This document shows positions 17,393-25,777 of a stretch of DNA of 64,000 bases, one piece after another (position 1 is the stretch's first letter; every line of letters starts with the position of its first letter). Made by a program: the position numbers and the translations under genes. The stretch covers positions 806,001 through 870,000 of the forward strand of contig CAWKKW010000002.1 in assembly GCA_963850345.1 (NCBI GenBank), written 5' to 3'. The stretch is from CAWKKW01 sp963850345 (GTDB taxonomy: Bacteria; Acidobacteriota; Terriglobia; Terriglobales; Acidobacteriaceae). The notes under the pieces were generated by a model. That model was not told the origin of the DNA. It did no database searches and was given only the letters and a program-made list of their open reading frames with translations.

Positions 17393-17527
17393 CTCGGCCT
17401 CCGCACATCTGTACCTGACCACTTAGATGCAGCTCAAAGCTCGATTGGCTTGACCTGAGCAACAGGCTTTACTTGATCGAAGGGCGGAACGCCGCATTCG
17501 CCTCGGCGAGTAGTTCCCTGTCTACAT

Positions 17528-20014
17528 CTAGGCTCCGCTGTTCTCGGTGACGTAACGAACACTATGCGGGCCGGCCGTGAGCGTTGTCTCGATCCACGCG
17601 TCCTGAAGCGTCCCTTTGCGTTGCCGGCCATCGATGGTGACAGTATCGTTTTTTCCCGCGAGGTACAGTCGCAGGTTCGCGGTGACATCTGTCGGAACCG
17701 TGCATTCCAGGGATAAGCCAGAGCTGGTTCTAGCCCACTTCATCGGTACCGGCCCAAACTCTGTGACCGCGATCCCCTCGGCGTGCTCTAGATCCCCGCA
17801 GCGCGGCTCGATGCGGATGGACCGATCGGCAACAGACCCGACTCGGCACACCCCGAGCACATGTGTAGTGAGGAATGAGCCCGGGGCCATGCCATACATA
17901 TGGACTTTCGATCCTCCATCCTCCTTCAGACTTTCCCAGGTTGTTTGCCAGGGAGACTCTACCTGGCTCTTCCACTGCTCTCGCATCCGCACGAGCGCCT
18001 CTTTATCGAGATGCTCATTCCCTGCCGCATACAAGGCGTGAAAAAGATAGTAGTGCGACATGGGCCCAGTGACCTGGTCGAGATGAGAGAACAGCCAGTT
18101 CCTAACCCGAATAAGCCGCTCCGCGGGAACTATGTTGCAATACAACGCGAACAGTGCGGCCTGCGCCGTCGGATGATATCGACCGTCTACGATGGGTCCG
18201 GTGAACATCTCTCCGCCCAACAACTTGTTCTTCTTTGAACCCGGTCCAAGGAGCGCCCCATCATACGTGCCCTCGGCCTCGTTCCAAAGCAAACGGTTGT
18301 AGTCGCTCTTCAGTCGTTCGGCAGCCGCGGCAAATCGGTCGCTATCTTTTGTCTCCCCAATTCGCTCACCTAAATACGCCGCATCCTGCAGCGCGCGGTA
18401 TGCAAAGGCATTCAGCCCGGCGCCCTCGCACACCTGATAGCGCAATGGATTGTCCCAGACCTCCCATTCTCTTGCGAGCACCAGGCCTCGGTCAGTACGT
18501 CGCGTCCAAAACCATTCCATGAGGCGCTTTAGCGTTGGCCATAACTCACATACAAGGCCGGTATCTTCCGAACTCTCGAGATACTCGCGCAGTAAGATCA
18601 CCCAGTCGCAAGAACGGTCTTCCATCACCGCATGAATGTCGAAACGCTCAGAACAGCTGTGCGCCTTGATCTGTCCATCAGGCAATTGCGTCAACCCGAT
18701 GCGGCGCAAAAGCGCCTTCAGCAGCCGGTTATCTCCCCAATGCTTCACATCGCCGCTGTCCGGTCCGCGCATCATCACTCGGGTGCAATCAAAAGCAGGC
18801 GGACTGTCATCCGTCCACTCCACTCGCTCACGGTCGGCACAATCCACATACGAATCTTCGCTGAGCACCTCGAGCGATCGCGCGCAAATAGTCCACAGCC
18901 GATTCAAAAATGGATCGCTGCTCTGAAAGGAAGCCACTCGCTCAAACGGATATCTAACCTCTACGACAGAGACCTGCAGCAATTTCGCCCGCCCGGACCG
19001 AAGCCGAATCGAGAGCGCCTTCTGCGCGAAGGTATCTCCGCCGAGGTAGGTCTGGCTCCCTGCGCGAGCGATATAGCTGTTCGCCCCACTCGATTCGTCG
19101 CCCGGCAGCAGATACTTCATTTCCAGTTCACTGCCCTCGTCCGCATCCAGTTTGATTCGATGATAGGCCTGCGCAATCTCCGGCAACTCGAACATCACTG
19201 CCTCACCCACGCGCATCGCCAGGGGCAAGCGGATCTCCTTCGAACTCCACTGTCGCTCTATCTCGGATTGCAGAGGGGTCGTTCTCGGCCACACCGGATA
19301 GAAATCAGCCCCACTGACCAGCGTTGACGGAGTCCATCCCGATTGGGAAAAACTTGGTTGCATGAGATCGAGAGCCTTGCGCGCGTCGATGTTTTCCTGA
19401 ATGGAGGACCATGCCTTATCGCGAGGCCCAAATGACAGCTCCGGCCTCGACCACCAGCTTGCGTCGGTAGAGACGATGGTCTCTCTTGCACCAGATTGCA
19501 GATGCAACGAAGCGGCAAAGCCCGGCTCGTGCTCCATGATCCGGCCCGTAGGATTGTCCCGATGCACCAGGACGGCGATCCAGTTCTTCCCTTGCCGCAG
19601 CGCACGGGCAATGTCCCTCGTGTCGTATTCCGGCCGATGATTTTCAAACCGGCTCGGACCCCTTCCCTGGTACGCCCCGTTCACATAGAGCCGATAACGC
19701 GTGTAGCAGAAAAGCCGGATCGAGGCGCTCACTGGCAACGCATCGACTGTGAACTCTTTCGCGAACACCACATGCAAATCAGGAAGAGTGTCGGCAGAGC
19801 GCTTCCTCTCAGAAGAAGCGATGCCGCTCGCAGGTCCATCTGGCTTCAACGGCACCGGAACTGAGTTCGCAGCCCAGATCATCTGCGCGTGAAAGTCCGG
19901 AACAGTGGGCGATGCACACGCCGCCTCCCCAAGACTGCGCAAGAACGTTACACCCGGTACGGCAAGCGCCACGCTCGCAGCCAAGGTTCCCTTCACGAAC
20001 TCTCTTCGCTTCAG
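17528..20014 (-). CDS. Tat-exported GH78 alpha-L-rhamnosidase-like hydrolase
   Basis: An 828-residue protein related to bacterial alpha-L-rhamnosidases (GH78): N-terminal beta domains (the carbohydrate-binding region near RLFCYTRYRLYVNGAYQGRG), and a six-hairpin catalytic domain with CADRERVEWTDDSPPAF (acidic pair of the family) and DWVILLREYLESSEDTGL. A twin-arginine leader, KRREFVKGTLAASVALAVP, ends near ACASP. The leader begins four residues upstream of the first GTG (19996). The only initiator giving the whole leader is a CTG at 20014, with AGGAG seven bases before it (20022-20026). I therefore place the start at 20014. The HAD gene lies 135 bases downstream. It would release rhamnose or a similar deoxysugar from plant polymers outside the cytoplasm; substrate is inferred. 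Confidence 0.8.
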   Translation of the reverse strand: MKRREFVKGTLAASVALAVPGVTFLRSLGEAACASPTVPDFHAQMIWAANSVPVPLKPDGPASGIASSERKRSADTLPDLHVVFAKEFTVDALPVSASIRLFCYTRYRLYVNGAYQGRGPSRFENHRPEYDTRDIARALRQGKNWIAVLVHRDNPTGRIMEHEPGFAASLHLQSGARETIVSTDASWWSRPELSFGPRDKAWSSIQENIDARKALDLMQPSFSQSGWTPSTLVSGADFYPVWPRTTPLQSEIERQWSSKEIRLPLAMRVGEAVMFELPEIAQAYHRIKLDADEGSELEMKYLLPGDESSGANSYIARAGSQTYLGGDTFAQKALSIRLRSGRAKLLQVSVVEVRYPFERVASFQSSDPFLNRLWTICARSLEVLSEDSYVDCADRERVEWTDDSPPAFDCTRVMMRGPDSGDVKHWGDNRLLKALLRRIGLTQLPDGQIKAHSCSERFDIHAVMEDRSCDWVILLREYLESSEDTGLVCELWPTLKRLMEWFWTRRTDRGLVLAREWEVWDNPLRYQVCEGAGLNAFAYRALQDAAYLGERIGETKDSDRFAAAAERLKSDYNRLLWNEAEGTYDGALLGPGSKKNKLLGGEMFTGPIVDGRYHPTAQAALFALYCNIVPAERLIRVRNWLFSHLDQVTGPMSHYYLFHALYAAGNEHLDKEALVRMREQWKSQVESPWQTTWESLKEDGGSKVHMYGMAPGSFLTTHVLGVCRVGSVADRSIRIEPRCGDLEHAEGIAVTEFGPVPMKWARTSSGLSLECTVPTDVTANLRLYLAGKNDTVTIDGRQRKGTLQDAWIETTLTAGPHSVRYVTENSGA

Positions 20015-20021
20015 ACTCGGA

Positions 20022-20026
20022 CTCCT
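20022..20026 (-). promoter_or_regulatory. Ribosome-binding site supporting a CTG start
   Basis: On the minus strand AGGAG lies seven bases before CTG 20014 in the frame of the GH78 protein. This start yields a complete twin-arginine leader, whereas the GTG at 19996 cuts off the RR pair. Confidence 0.5.
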
Positions 20027-20236
20027 CGCAACCCACCATGAACTGCATACGAACTGGCAGCACGCGAAGACCTCTGCCTCCGCGCTGCAAGGATCCTATT
20101 GGATGGGCCGATGGATCACAACCGGGAACCGCCGCGTGCAAGAGCGAGCATGAAAGCCTGCTGAATAGAGCAAAGGTGCACGACGGCCTGGACTAAGCCA
20201 GCCGGAGGGGTTTCTCTGCCAGAGCTTGTGCTCGGA

Positions 20237-21325
20237 TTAACGGTGTGAAGTCTCTTCCGCACCAGCCGCTTGCCGCAGGATGGCTTTAGCAATGGACGCA
20301 AGGGGTAGTACCTGGTCGACAGCTCCGAGCTTCACCGCCTCGCGCGGCATGCCGTAGACGATGCAGCTTTCCTCATCCTGCGCGATGGTCGAGGCTCCTG
20401 CACGATGCATTCGTAACATTCCCTGTGCTCCATCTGACCCCATGCCCGTCAGCAGAACGCCGATCGCCTTTTGACCGGCCGCTTCGGCCACCGAGGCGAA
20501 CATCACGTCGACAGACGGGCGCTGATAACAGACCTGCGGGCCCGCTTGCACCTGCACATGATACCGGCCGCCCACCCGCCTGAGCAGCATGTGGAAGTCG
20601 CCGGGAGCCACCAGCGCCAGCCCAGTTCGCACTGCATCTCCATCCCGCGCCTCTCTCACCTCGATCGCGCACAGACGGTTGAGCCGCTCGGCAAATGCGG
20701 CGGAGAACACCTTGGGAATATGCTGCGTGACCACAATGCCTGGAGAGGTTGCGGGCAACTGGACCAGCACCTCGCGAATTGCCTCCGTCCCCCCGGTCGA
20801 CGCACCGATGGCGATCACGGTGCCTTCGCGAAAACCCTCTCGAGGGGCGCCGCCGATCGGTGACGGCGAAGATGCCGGCGAATCGGCCTTCACGATACCC
20901 GCTTCAGATCTCCCGATACGCGCCGCGGCTGCCGCCCGAAGCTTGGCTGCGAGGCTGCTGCGCAGATCTCCAATGGAGTAGGGACCGCCCGGCTTCAGCA
21001 TTACCTCGACTGCACCCCATCGCAACGCCTCGAGCGAGGCTTCGCATGAAGACTGCCCCAGGGAACTGATGACGATCACCGGCATTGGATGATAGCGCAT
21101 CAGCTTTTTCAAAAACGTCAGCCCATCCATGCGCGGCATCTCGATATCGAGCGTCAACACATCCGGATCGAAACGCAAAATCTTGTCGCGCGCGATGAAT
21201 GGATCGGGAGCCGTGCCCACGACTTCCATGTCCGGCTCAGACGCAATCGTCTCGGACAATATTTTGCGGACGATCGCGGAATCATCCACGATCAGCACCT
21301 TGATCTTTTTTGCTCCCATGGTCAT
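20237..21325 (-). CDS. cheB: Chemotaxis protein-glutamate methylesterase CheB
   Basis: The 362-residue protein removes methyl groups from (and deamidates) chemoreceptors. The receiver domain is residues about 8-125 with the phosphorylation Asp60 in DIEMPRMDG; the CheB methylesterase domain follows, with the catalytic Ser in GASTGGTEAI, the His in VVTQHIPKVFS and the Asp in GMGSDGAQGM. It starts at ATG 21325, overlapping the stop of the CheX-like gene as ATGA; an ATG eight codons further upstream is also in frame but would overlap more. It is the last gene of the chemotaxis operon in reading order. Receiver phosphorylation by CheA is the expected activation. Confidence 0.95.
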   Translation of the reverse strand: MTMGAKKIKVLIVDDSAIVRKILSETIASEPDMEVVGTAPDPFIARDKILRFDPDVLTLDIEMPRMDGLTFLKKLMRYHPMPVIVISSLGQSSCEASLEALRWGAVEVMLKPGGPYSIGDLRSSLAAKLRAAAAARIGRSEAGIVKADSPASSPSPIGGAPREGFREGTVIAIGASTGGTEAIREVLVQLPATSPGIVVTQHIPKVFSAAFAERLNRLCAIEVREARDGDAVRTGLALVAPGDFHMLLRRVGGRYHVQVQAGPQVCYQRPSVDVMFASVAEAAGQKAIGVLLTGMGSDGAQGMLRMHRAGASTIAQDEESCIVYGMPREAVKLGAVDQVLPLASIAKAILRQAAGAEETSHR

Positions 21326-21783
21326 GACCTGGGCTCCAGATTCATCCAAACACAGAGGCAGCCCTCTTCCAGTTCAAAACACTCGAACGCCGTGCTCTCA
21401 CTGCGCTCTGTGAGAGCGGGTAACGGCTGCGGGTGAGACAGGTCATAGGTGCTTCTGCCTTCACGCAAGCCAAGGAAATAGCCACAGATCATGTTGGCCA
21501 GTTCGCAGAGCACCTCCTCTGCTCGGGAGCGGTCAATCGCCGACTCGTCCTCGCCGAGAAAGTTGCAAGCCAGATTTCGGGCGGTGGCGAACGAGGTCGA
21601 GAGACCGAAGCTTCCGTTGGATGGTCCGCGAAACTCAAGGCCCGCTGCCAACCAGTCGGTCTCCGCGCCAGGGAGCACGTCAGCAAGCGCATCCATGGCT
21701 CCGATGACACCGACGAAGCACATGGACTCGAGCACGTCGGTCGCTGCACTGAGCAGTATAGGTTTGTACTCAGCTATGCTCAT
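21322..21783 (-). CDS. CheX-like CheY-P phosphatase
   Basis: The 153-residue protein matches the CheC/CheX/FliY family. It has a single ExxN phosphatase motif (EVLCELANMICG, about residues 88-100), as CheX does; CheC has two. Helical flanking segments (YKPILLSAATDVLESM, and the start of the second half) match CheX. The likely job is dephosphorylation of CheY-P, replacing CheZ, which is absent from the operon. It overlaps the preceding cheY by one base (TAATG) and cheB by ATGA, indicating translational coupling. Confidence 0.8.
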   Translation of the reverse strand: MSIAEYKPILLSAATDVLESMCFVGVIGAMDALADVLPGAETDWLAAGLEFRGPSNGSFGLSTSFATARNLACNFLGEDESAIDRSRAEEVLCELANMICGYFLGLREGRSTYDLSHPQPLPALTERSESTAFECFELEEGCLCVWMNLEPRS

Positions 21784-22166
21784 TAATTTCCTCCTGTCAG
21801 CAGCGCTTCCATAGACTCTCTGAGCGCTTCAGGAAGAAAAGGCTTGGTGATGTATCCCTTCGCCCCCAGTTCGATCATTCGCTCCATGCGAGCCTCGCTG
21901 CGATCGGTCGAGATGACGAGCACCGGCAAACCGTGAAAGAGCGGGTCGGTGGACATATGTTGCAGCAGTTGCTCTCCGGTCATCACCGGCATGTTGATGT
22001 CGGTGAGCACAATGTCTATCCAGTGGCTGCCGAGCATTTCGAGCGCCTCCTGTCCGTCGCTTGCTTCCACGCACTGACCGATTTCCAACCCCGTCATATC
22101 GAGCACGCGACGAATGAAGGTGCGCATGGCACGGGAATCGTCGACAATGAGCACACTAAACGCCAC
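21783..22166 (-). CDS. cheY: Single-domain chemotaxis response regulator CheY
   Basis: A stand-alone receiver of 127 residues. Seen: the acidic pair in VLIVDDSRAM, the phospho-acceptor Asp56 in LTDINMP, Thr in VISTDRS and Lys in YITKPF. No output domain, so it probably diffuses to the flagellar switch. A GTG at 22166 preceded by GGGGGAGA is the best start; a reading from 22196 would add ten atypical residues overlapping cheD further. It lies between cheD and the CheX-like phosphatase that presumably switches it off. Confidence 0.92.
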   Translation of the reverse strand: MAFSVLIVDDSRAMRTFIRRVLDMTGLEIGQCVEASDGQEALEMLGSHWIDIVLTDINMPVMTGEQLLQHMSTDPLFHGLPVLVISTDRSEARMERMIELGAKGYITKPFLPEALRESMEALLTGGN

Positions 22167-22674
22167 GGTCTCCCCCCTTCTTCTTATCGGCACCATTCAG
22201 CACCTGTTCTGCAGCTCCCTGGCGGAGTACCACCTTGCCGGTTGCCACCTCCAGCCGCACCGTGCGCGAGGTCGTGCCGCCCACCTCTTCGTGATGGATC
22301 AACACGCCCGCCTTCCAGAAAATCTTGCGTAAGGCCAGGTGATTGCGCTTCCCGATATTGAAGGTGCCGCCGGTGTCCATCACCTGAGCCCCTCCCAGAA
22401 CCGCTACCTCGAGTCTCGACTTGACCGCGCCCAATTCATAGGCCCGGTGAAAGAGCAGTGGAATCCCCGTATCTGCGAACATGTAAGGTCGCTGCTCCGC
22501 TTTCGCTTTGTCGAGGCTCGATTCCGGCAGCAGGTAGTGCAGCAGTCCGCCGACCTTCGAAACCGAGTCATGAATCACAACCGCAATGCACGAACCCAAA
22601 GCGTAGGTCACGAGAACAGCCTCAGGATCGGCACTCACCTGGCAATCGCCTACTCCAATCACAACTGCTGGCAT
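22156..22674 (-). CDS. cheD: Chemoreceptor glutamine deamidase CheD
   Basis: A 172-residue CheD. The catalytic Cys sits in YALGSCIAV (residue about 29) and the His in GGLLHYLLPES; the C-terminal GGTTSRTVRLEVATGKV is also typical. CheD deamidates glutamines of methyl-accepting chemotaxis proteins and, in CheC/CheX systems, can be bound by the phosphatase, giving feedback. It overlaps cheR by 16 bases and cheY by 11. Presence next to a CheX-like protein fits the Bacillus/Thermotoga style of adaptation. Confidence 0.94.
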   Translation of the reverse strand: MPAVVIGVGDCQVSADPEAVLVTYALGSCIAVVIHDSVSKVGGLLHYLLPESSLDKAKAEQRPYMFADTGIPLLFHRAYELGAVKSRLEVAVLGGAQVMDTGGTFNIGKRNHLALRKIFWKAGVLIHHEEVGGTTSRTVRLEVATGKVVLRQGAAEQVLNGADKKKGGDRGV

Positions 22675-23540
22675 GATCGTGTGGACCTCAAGGGTTCTAC
22701 CTGCAGACGATGGTTCGTCTTGCGGTAGGTTGCTGGACAGATATACGTCAGAGAGTGATCGATGCCGTTCAAACTCTCGGCGTGCCCGATCAACAGGTAG
22801 CCTCCAGGCTCCAGTTGCGAGGTCAGCCGGCGCACCAGCCGCTGCTGTGTGGGTTTGTCGAAATAGATCATGACGTTGCGACAGAAGATAACCGAGAACA
22901 TTCCCACATGCGAGAAATCTTCCATCAGGTTCAACCGCTCAAAGCGGACCAGGGATCGCACCTCCTTCTTAACCATGTACTGGCCTTCCGAGGCGCCCGA
23001 TCCCTTCAACACATACGAACGAAGCTGGCCCACCGGAATGCGCTCAAACCGCGAGGCAGCATACGTGCCCCGCTCTGCCAAGGCCAGCACACGCGTCGAA
23101 ACATCCGTTGCAAGAATGCTTGCCCTCAAAGAGGCCGCGCCCGCAGACTCGTCCACCAGCGTGAAGGCGATCGAGTAAGGCTCCTCGCCGCTCGAACACG
23201 CAGCGCTCCAGATGCGCGCCGGTGGCTGCACAGCCGGGAGAATCGTCTGACGTAAAAACTGAAAATGCTGTGGTTCACGAAAGAAGCTGGTGTGATTGGT
23301 TGTCAGCGCATCCACCATGGCGGACATCGCTTCACCCGTGCCATCCTGCTGGACGTGCTCGTAGTATTCGTCGAAGGAGCGAATCCCCAGATCGCGAATC
23401 TTCTTACCCAGCCTGGCCGCGACCAGCACCTCCTTCCCGTCCAGATCGATTCCGAATTGGTCGTACACCGCATCGCGTATCTGCTGGAACTCGCGCGGCC
23501 TGAGCTTCAGCGTGCCGGTGTTCGTTAGTAGCGCGCTCAT
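22659..23540 (-). CDS. cheR: Chemotaxis protein methyltransferase CheR
   Basis: The 293-residue protein methylates chemoreceptor glutamates with S-adenosylmethionine. The N-terminal helical domain (about residues 12-80, FDEYYEHVQ) is followed by TNHTSFFREPQHF, the SAM loop WSAACSSGEEPYSIAF, and VIFCRNVMIYFDKPTQ, all CheR signatures. The start ATG at 23540 overlaps the cheA stop by four bases. Classical partner of CheB and CheD in the same operon. Confidence 0.96.
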   Translation of the reverse strand: MSALLTNTGTLKLRPREFQQIRDAVYDQFGIDLDGKEVLVAARLGKKIRDLGIRSFDEYYEHVQQDGTGEAMSAMVDALTTNHTSFFREPQHFQFLRQTILPAVQPPARIWSAACSSGEEPYSIAFTLVDESAGAASLRASILATDVSTRVLALAERGTYAASRFERIPVGQLRSYVLKGSGASEGQYMVKKEVRSLVRFERLNLMEDFSHVGMFSVIFCRNVMIYFDKPTQQRLVRRLTSQLEPGGYLLIGHAESLNGIDHSLTYICPATYRKTNHRLQVEPLRSTRSCQQL

Positions 23541-25699
23541 CGGGCGTTCCCCCGGTAGATGCCTTCCATGTCGAGAATCAGCCCCACGCGGCCATCACCG
23601 AGAATCGCGCAGCCCGCCAGCCCTGAGACGTCCTTAAAGGTCTCTCCTAAGCTTTTGATCACTACCTCCTGCTTGCCGACCAGATCGTCGACCAGCATGC
23701 AAAATGGCCGCCCGTCGCACTCCGCCACCACCAACAAGCCGTCGGTAGGATCGTGCGCGTTTGCAGTTACGCCAAACCGCTGATGCAGTCTGACAATGGG
23801 AAGCAGATTGCCGCGGACCAACGCCATCTCGTGCCTTCCTTGTACCGTAGACAACACCTCCGCCGTAGGACGAAACATCTCGCGCACCGCGAAGATGGGG
23901 ATAACGTAGCGGCTCGTGCCCACCAGCACAACCAATCCTTCGATGATGGCCAGCGTAAGAGGCAGCTTCAGCAGAAAGGTCGTACCCTGTCCCGGAGTGG
24001 AGTGCGTATCGATTCGGCCGCGCAGCTTCTGCACATTGCGTCGCACCACATCCATGCCCACGCCGCGTCCGGATACGTCGGTCACCTTTTCCGCGGTAGA
24101 AAATCCGGGTGCGAAGATGAGCTGATATATCTCGCCATCGGAGAGCGTCGCACCCGCCGTTACGAGTCCATTCTGCTGCGCCTTGGCGAGGATCCGTTCT
24201 CGGTTGAGACCGCGCCCGTCGTCGGATATTTCAATCACGATCTGTCCCGCCTGGTGATAGGCCTTGAGACGGATCCTGGCTTGCGGGTCTTTGCCCGCTG
24301 CGATTCGCTCCTGGGGAGATTCGATTCCGTGATCGATCGAGTTCCTGACCATGTGAAGCAGCGGGTCGGCCAGCTCTTCAGCAATCGACTTATCGACCTC
24401 TGTGTCTTCGCCGGCCGTCTCCAGCAGAATCTCCTTGCCCGCCTTGCGCGACAGATCGCGTATCAACCGGGCCGTGCGCTGAAACAGCTGCCCCACCTGA
24501 ATCATTCGCATGGACATGGTTGTGCGCTGCACTTCGGCCGTGTTCCGGCTGAGCTGCGTGATGTCGGCCAGCAGGCGCGCATCCACCGAAGAAGTTAACA
24601 CCGGGTTGTGGCGAATCAGCGATTGCGCAATCACCATCTCGCCCACCATGTCGAGCAGATGATCCAACTTGGCCGTTTCAACTCTCACTGTAAACGCGTC
24701 GGAAGATCGCGCGGGTTCCGCCGACGTTCCCTCACGCGCGGGCTTGGCTGGTACAGCGGTCTCGAGCACGATCTCCTGGGCTCTCGCAGGAGAGGAGACC
24801 GGCGTCACTTGCTCCACGCCGGACTCAATCAGCGGCTGATTTAATATTCCGAATTCACTTGCCCCTTCAGATTTGCTCTCAATCTTGCATTCACCCTCGA
24901 CCCCAGGTTCACTCGCAACCTCCGGTCGAAACGTGAGGTCCGAGTTACTCTCGGGGGCTGTGCTCTTCGGGGCTGCGACTACCCGCTCGATTTTCTTGAG
25001 CAATCCACGGTAGTCTTCCGGCTGTTCAGGGGGTGCGCCGGCCAGCTGCACTTCCACACGGTTCAATTCCTGCTTGAGATAGTCAGCGCCCTCGAGGACC
25101 AGGTCCACGATCGTCGAATCGACGAGCAATTGGCCTTTTCGCGCAAGATCGAGCAGAGTTTCTACTTCATGGGCCACCGCTTGTATCGCGCCGAACTCCA
25201 GGAAACCTGCCAGTCCCTTGATGGTGTGAAATGTCCGGAAGACAGAATGCAGCACCTCCATTGCGTGCGGGTTCTTTTCCAGTTCAAGCATCTGGCTTTC
25301 GATCAGGGCCAGGTGTTCGCTCGCCTCCACCAGAAATTCGGCGACCAGCTTTGGATCATCCGCAAAGCTGGTGGGCTCGGCCGTCCCGGCACAATCCGCG
25401 GCTTCGACTGCTCGAGCCGACTGCATCTCCTCGACCCGCCGCTGGTATTCGGTCAGCCCCAAACCGATAGCTTGCCTTAGCTCGTCCTGGTTCTCCGGTT
25501 TCGCGCGCACCTGGCTCGCCAATGAACTTACGATCTGCCCGGCGTCGCTCCAACCCTGTTGCTCTGCATCTGCGGCCAACGCATCCAGGTCTTCTGCACG
25601 GATGCCGCTGATCCCGTCGACCAACAAGGCAGTCGATATGTGATCGATACGGGCACAGATCGACTCGGCGGTTTGGTCCAGATTCGCTGCTGGTGTCAT
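23537..25699 (-). CDS. cheA: Chemotaxis histidine kinase CheA
   Basis: A 720-residue hybrid of CheA domains: an Hpt domain at about residues 115-220 with phospho-acceptor His158 (RTFHTIKGLAGF), a linker rich in Glu/Ser, a dimerisation helix pair with KLDHLLDMVGEMVIAQSL near 345, the HATPase (NSIDHGIES, ISDDGRGLN, GRGVGMDVV) and a C-terminal CheW-like domain (VIPIFAVREMF). The first 100 residues are an extra helical segment. A clear P2 domain is not seen. It phosphorylates CheY and CheB. ATG 25699 has GGAG nearby; a reading from 25717 adds six residues. Confidence 0.95.
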   Translation of the reverse strand: MTPAANLDQTAESICARIDHISTALLVDGISGIRAEDLDALAADAEQQGWSDAGQIVSSLASQVRAKPENQDELRQAIGLGLTEYQRRVEEMQSARAVEAADCAGTAEPTSFADDPKLVAEFLVEASEHLALIESQMLELEKNPHAMEVLHSVFRTFHTIKGLAGFLEFGAIQAVAHEVETLLDLARKGQLLVDSTIVDLVLEGADYLKQELNRVEVQLAGAPPEQPEDYRGLLKKIERVVAAPKSTAPESNSDLTFRPEVASEPGVEGECKIESKSEGASEFGILNQPLIESGVEQVTPVSSPARAQEIVLETAVPAKPAREGTSAEPARSSDAFTVRVETAKLDHLLDMVGEMVIAQSLIRHNPVLTSSVDARLLADITQLSRNTAEVQRTTMSMRMIQVGQLFQRTARLIRDLSRKAGKEILLETAGEDTEVDKSIAEELADPLLHMVRNSIDHGIESPQERIAAGKDPQARIRLKAYHQAGQIVIEISDDGRGLNRERILAKAQQNGLVTAGATLSDGEIYQLIFAPGFSTAEKVTDVSGRGVGMDVVRRNVQKLRGRIDTHSTPGQGTTFLLKLPLTLAIIEGLVVLVGTSRYVIPIFAVREMFRPTAEVLSTVQGRHEMALVRGNLLPIVRLHQRFGVTANAHDPTDGLLVVAECDGRPFCMLVDDLVGKQEVVIKSLGETFKDVSGLAGCAILGDGRVGLILDMEGIYRGNAR

Positions 25700-25777
25700 G
25701 GCTTTCTCCGTCCACACTCGTCCCTGCGGCGAGCGGATGGAGCCGGAGCTACCGGCTCCTCAGGCTCACGCTTCGGT

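Noticed and set aside
18632..19327. Open frame of 231 codons within the GH78 gene, other strand
   Set aside because: The GH78 frame is conserved and continuous over the region.
20015..20236. Riboswitch or small RNA between GH78 and cheB
   Set aside because: No conserved riboswitch core or T-run hairpin is visible; only scattered short repeats.
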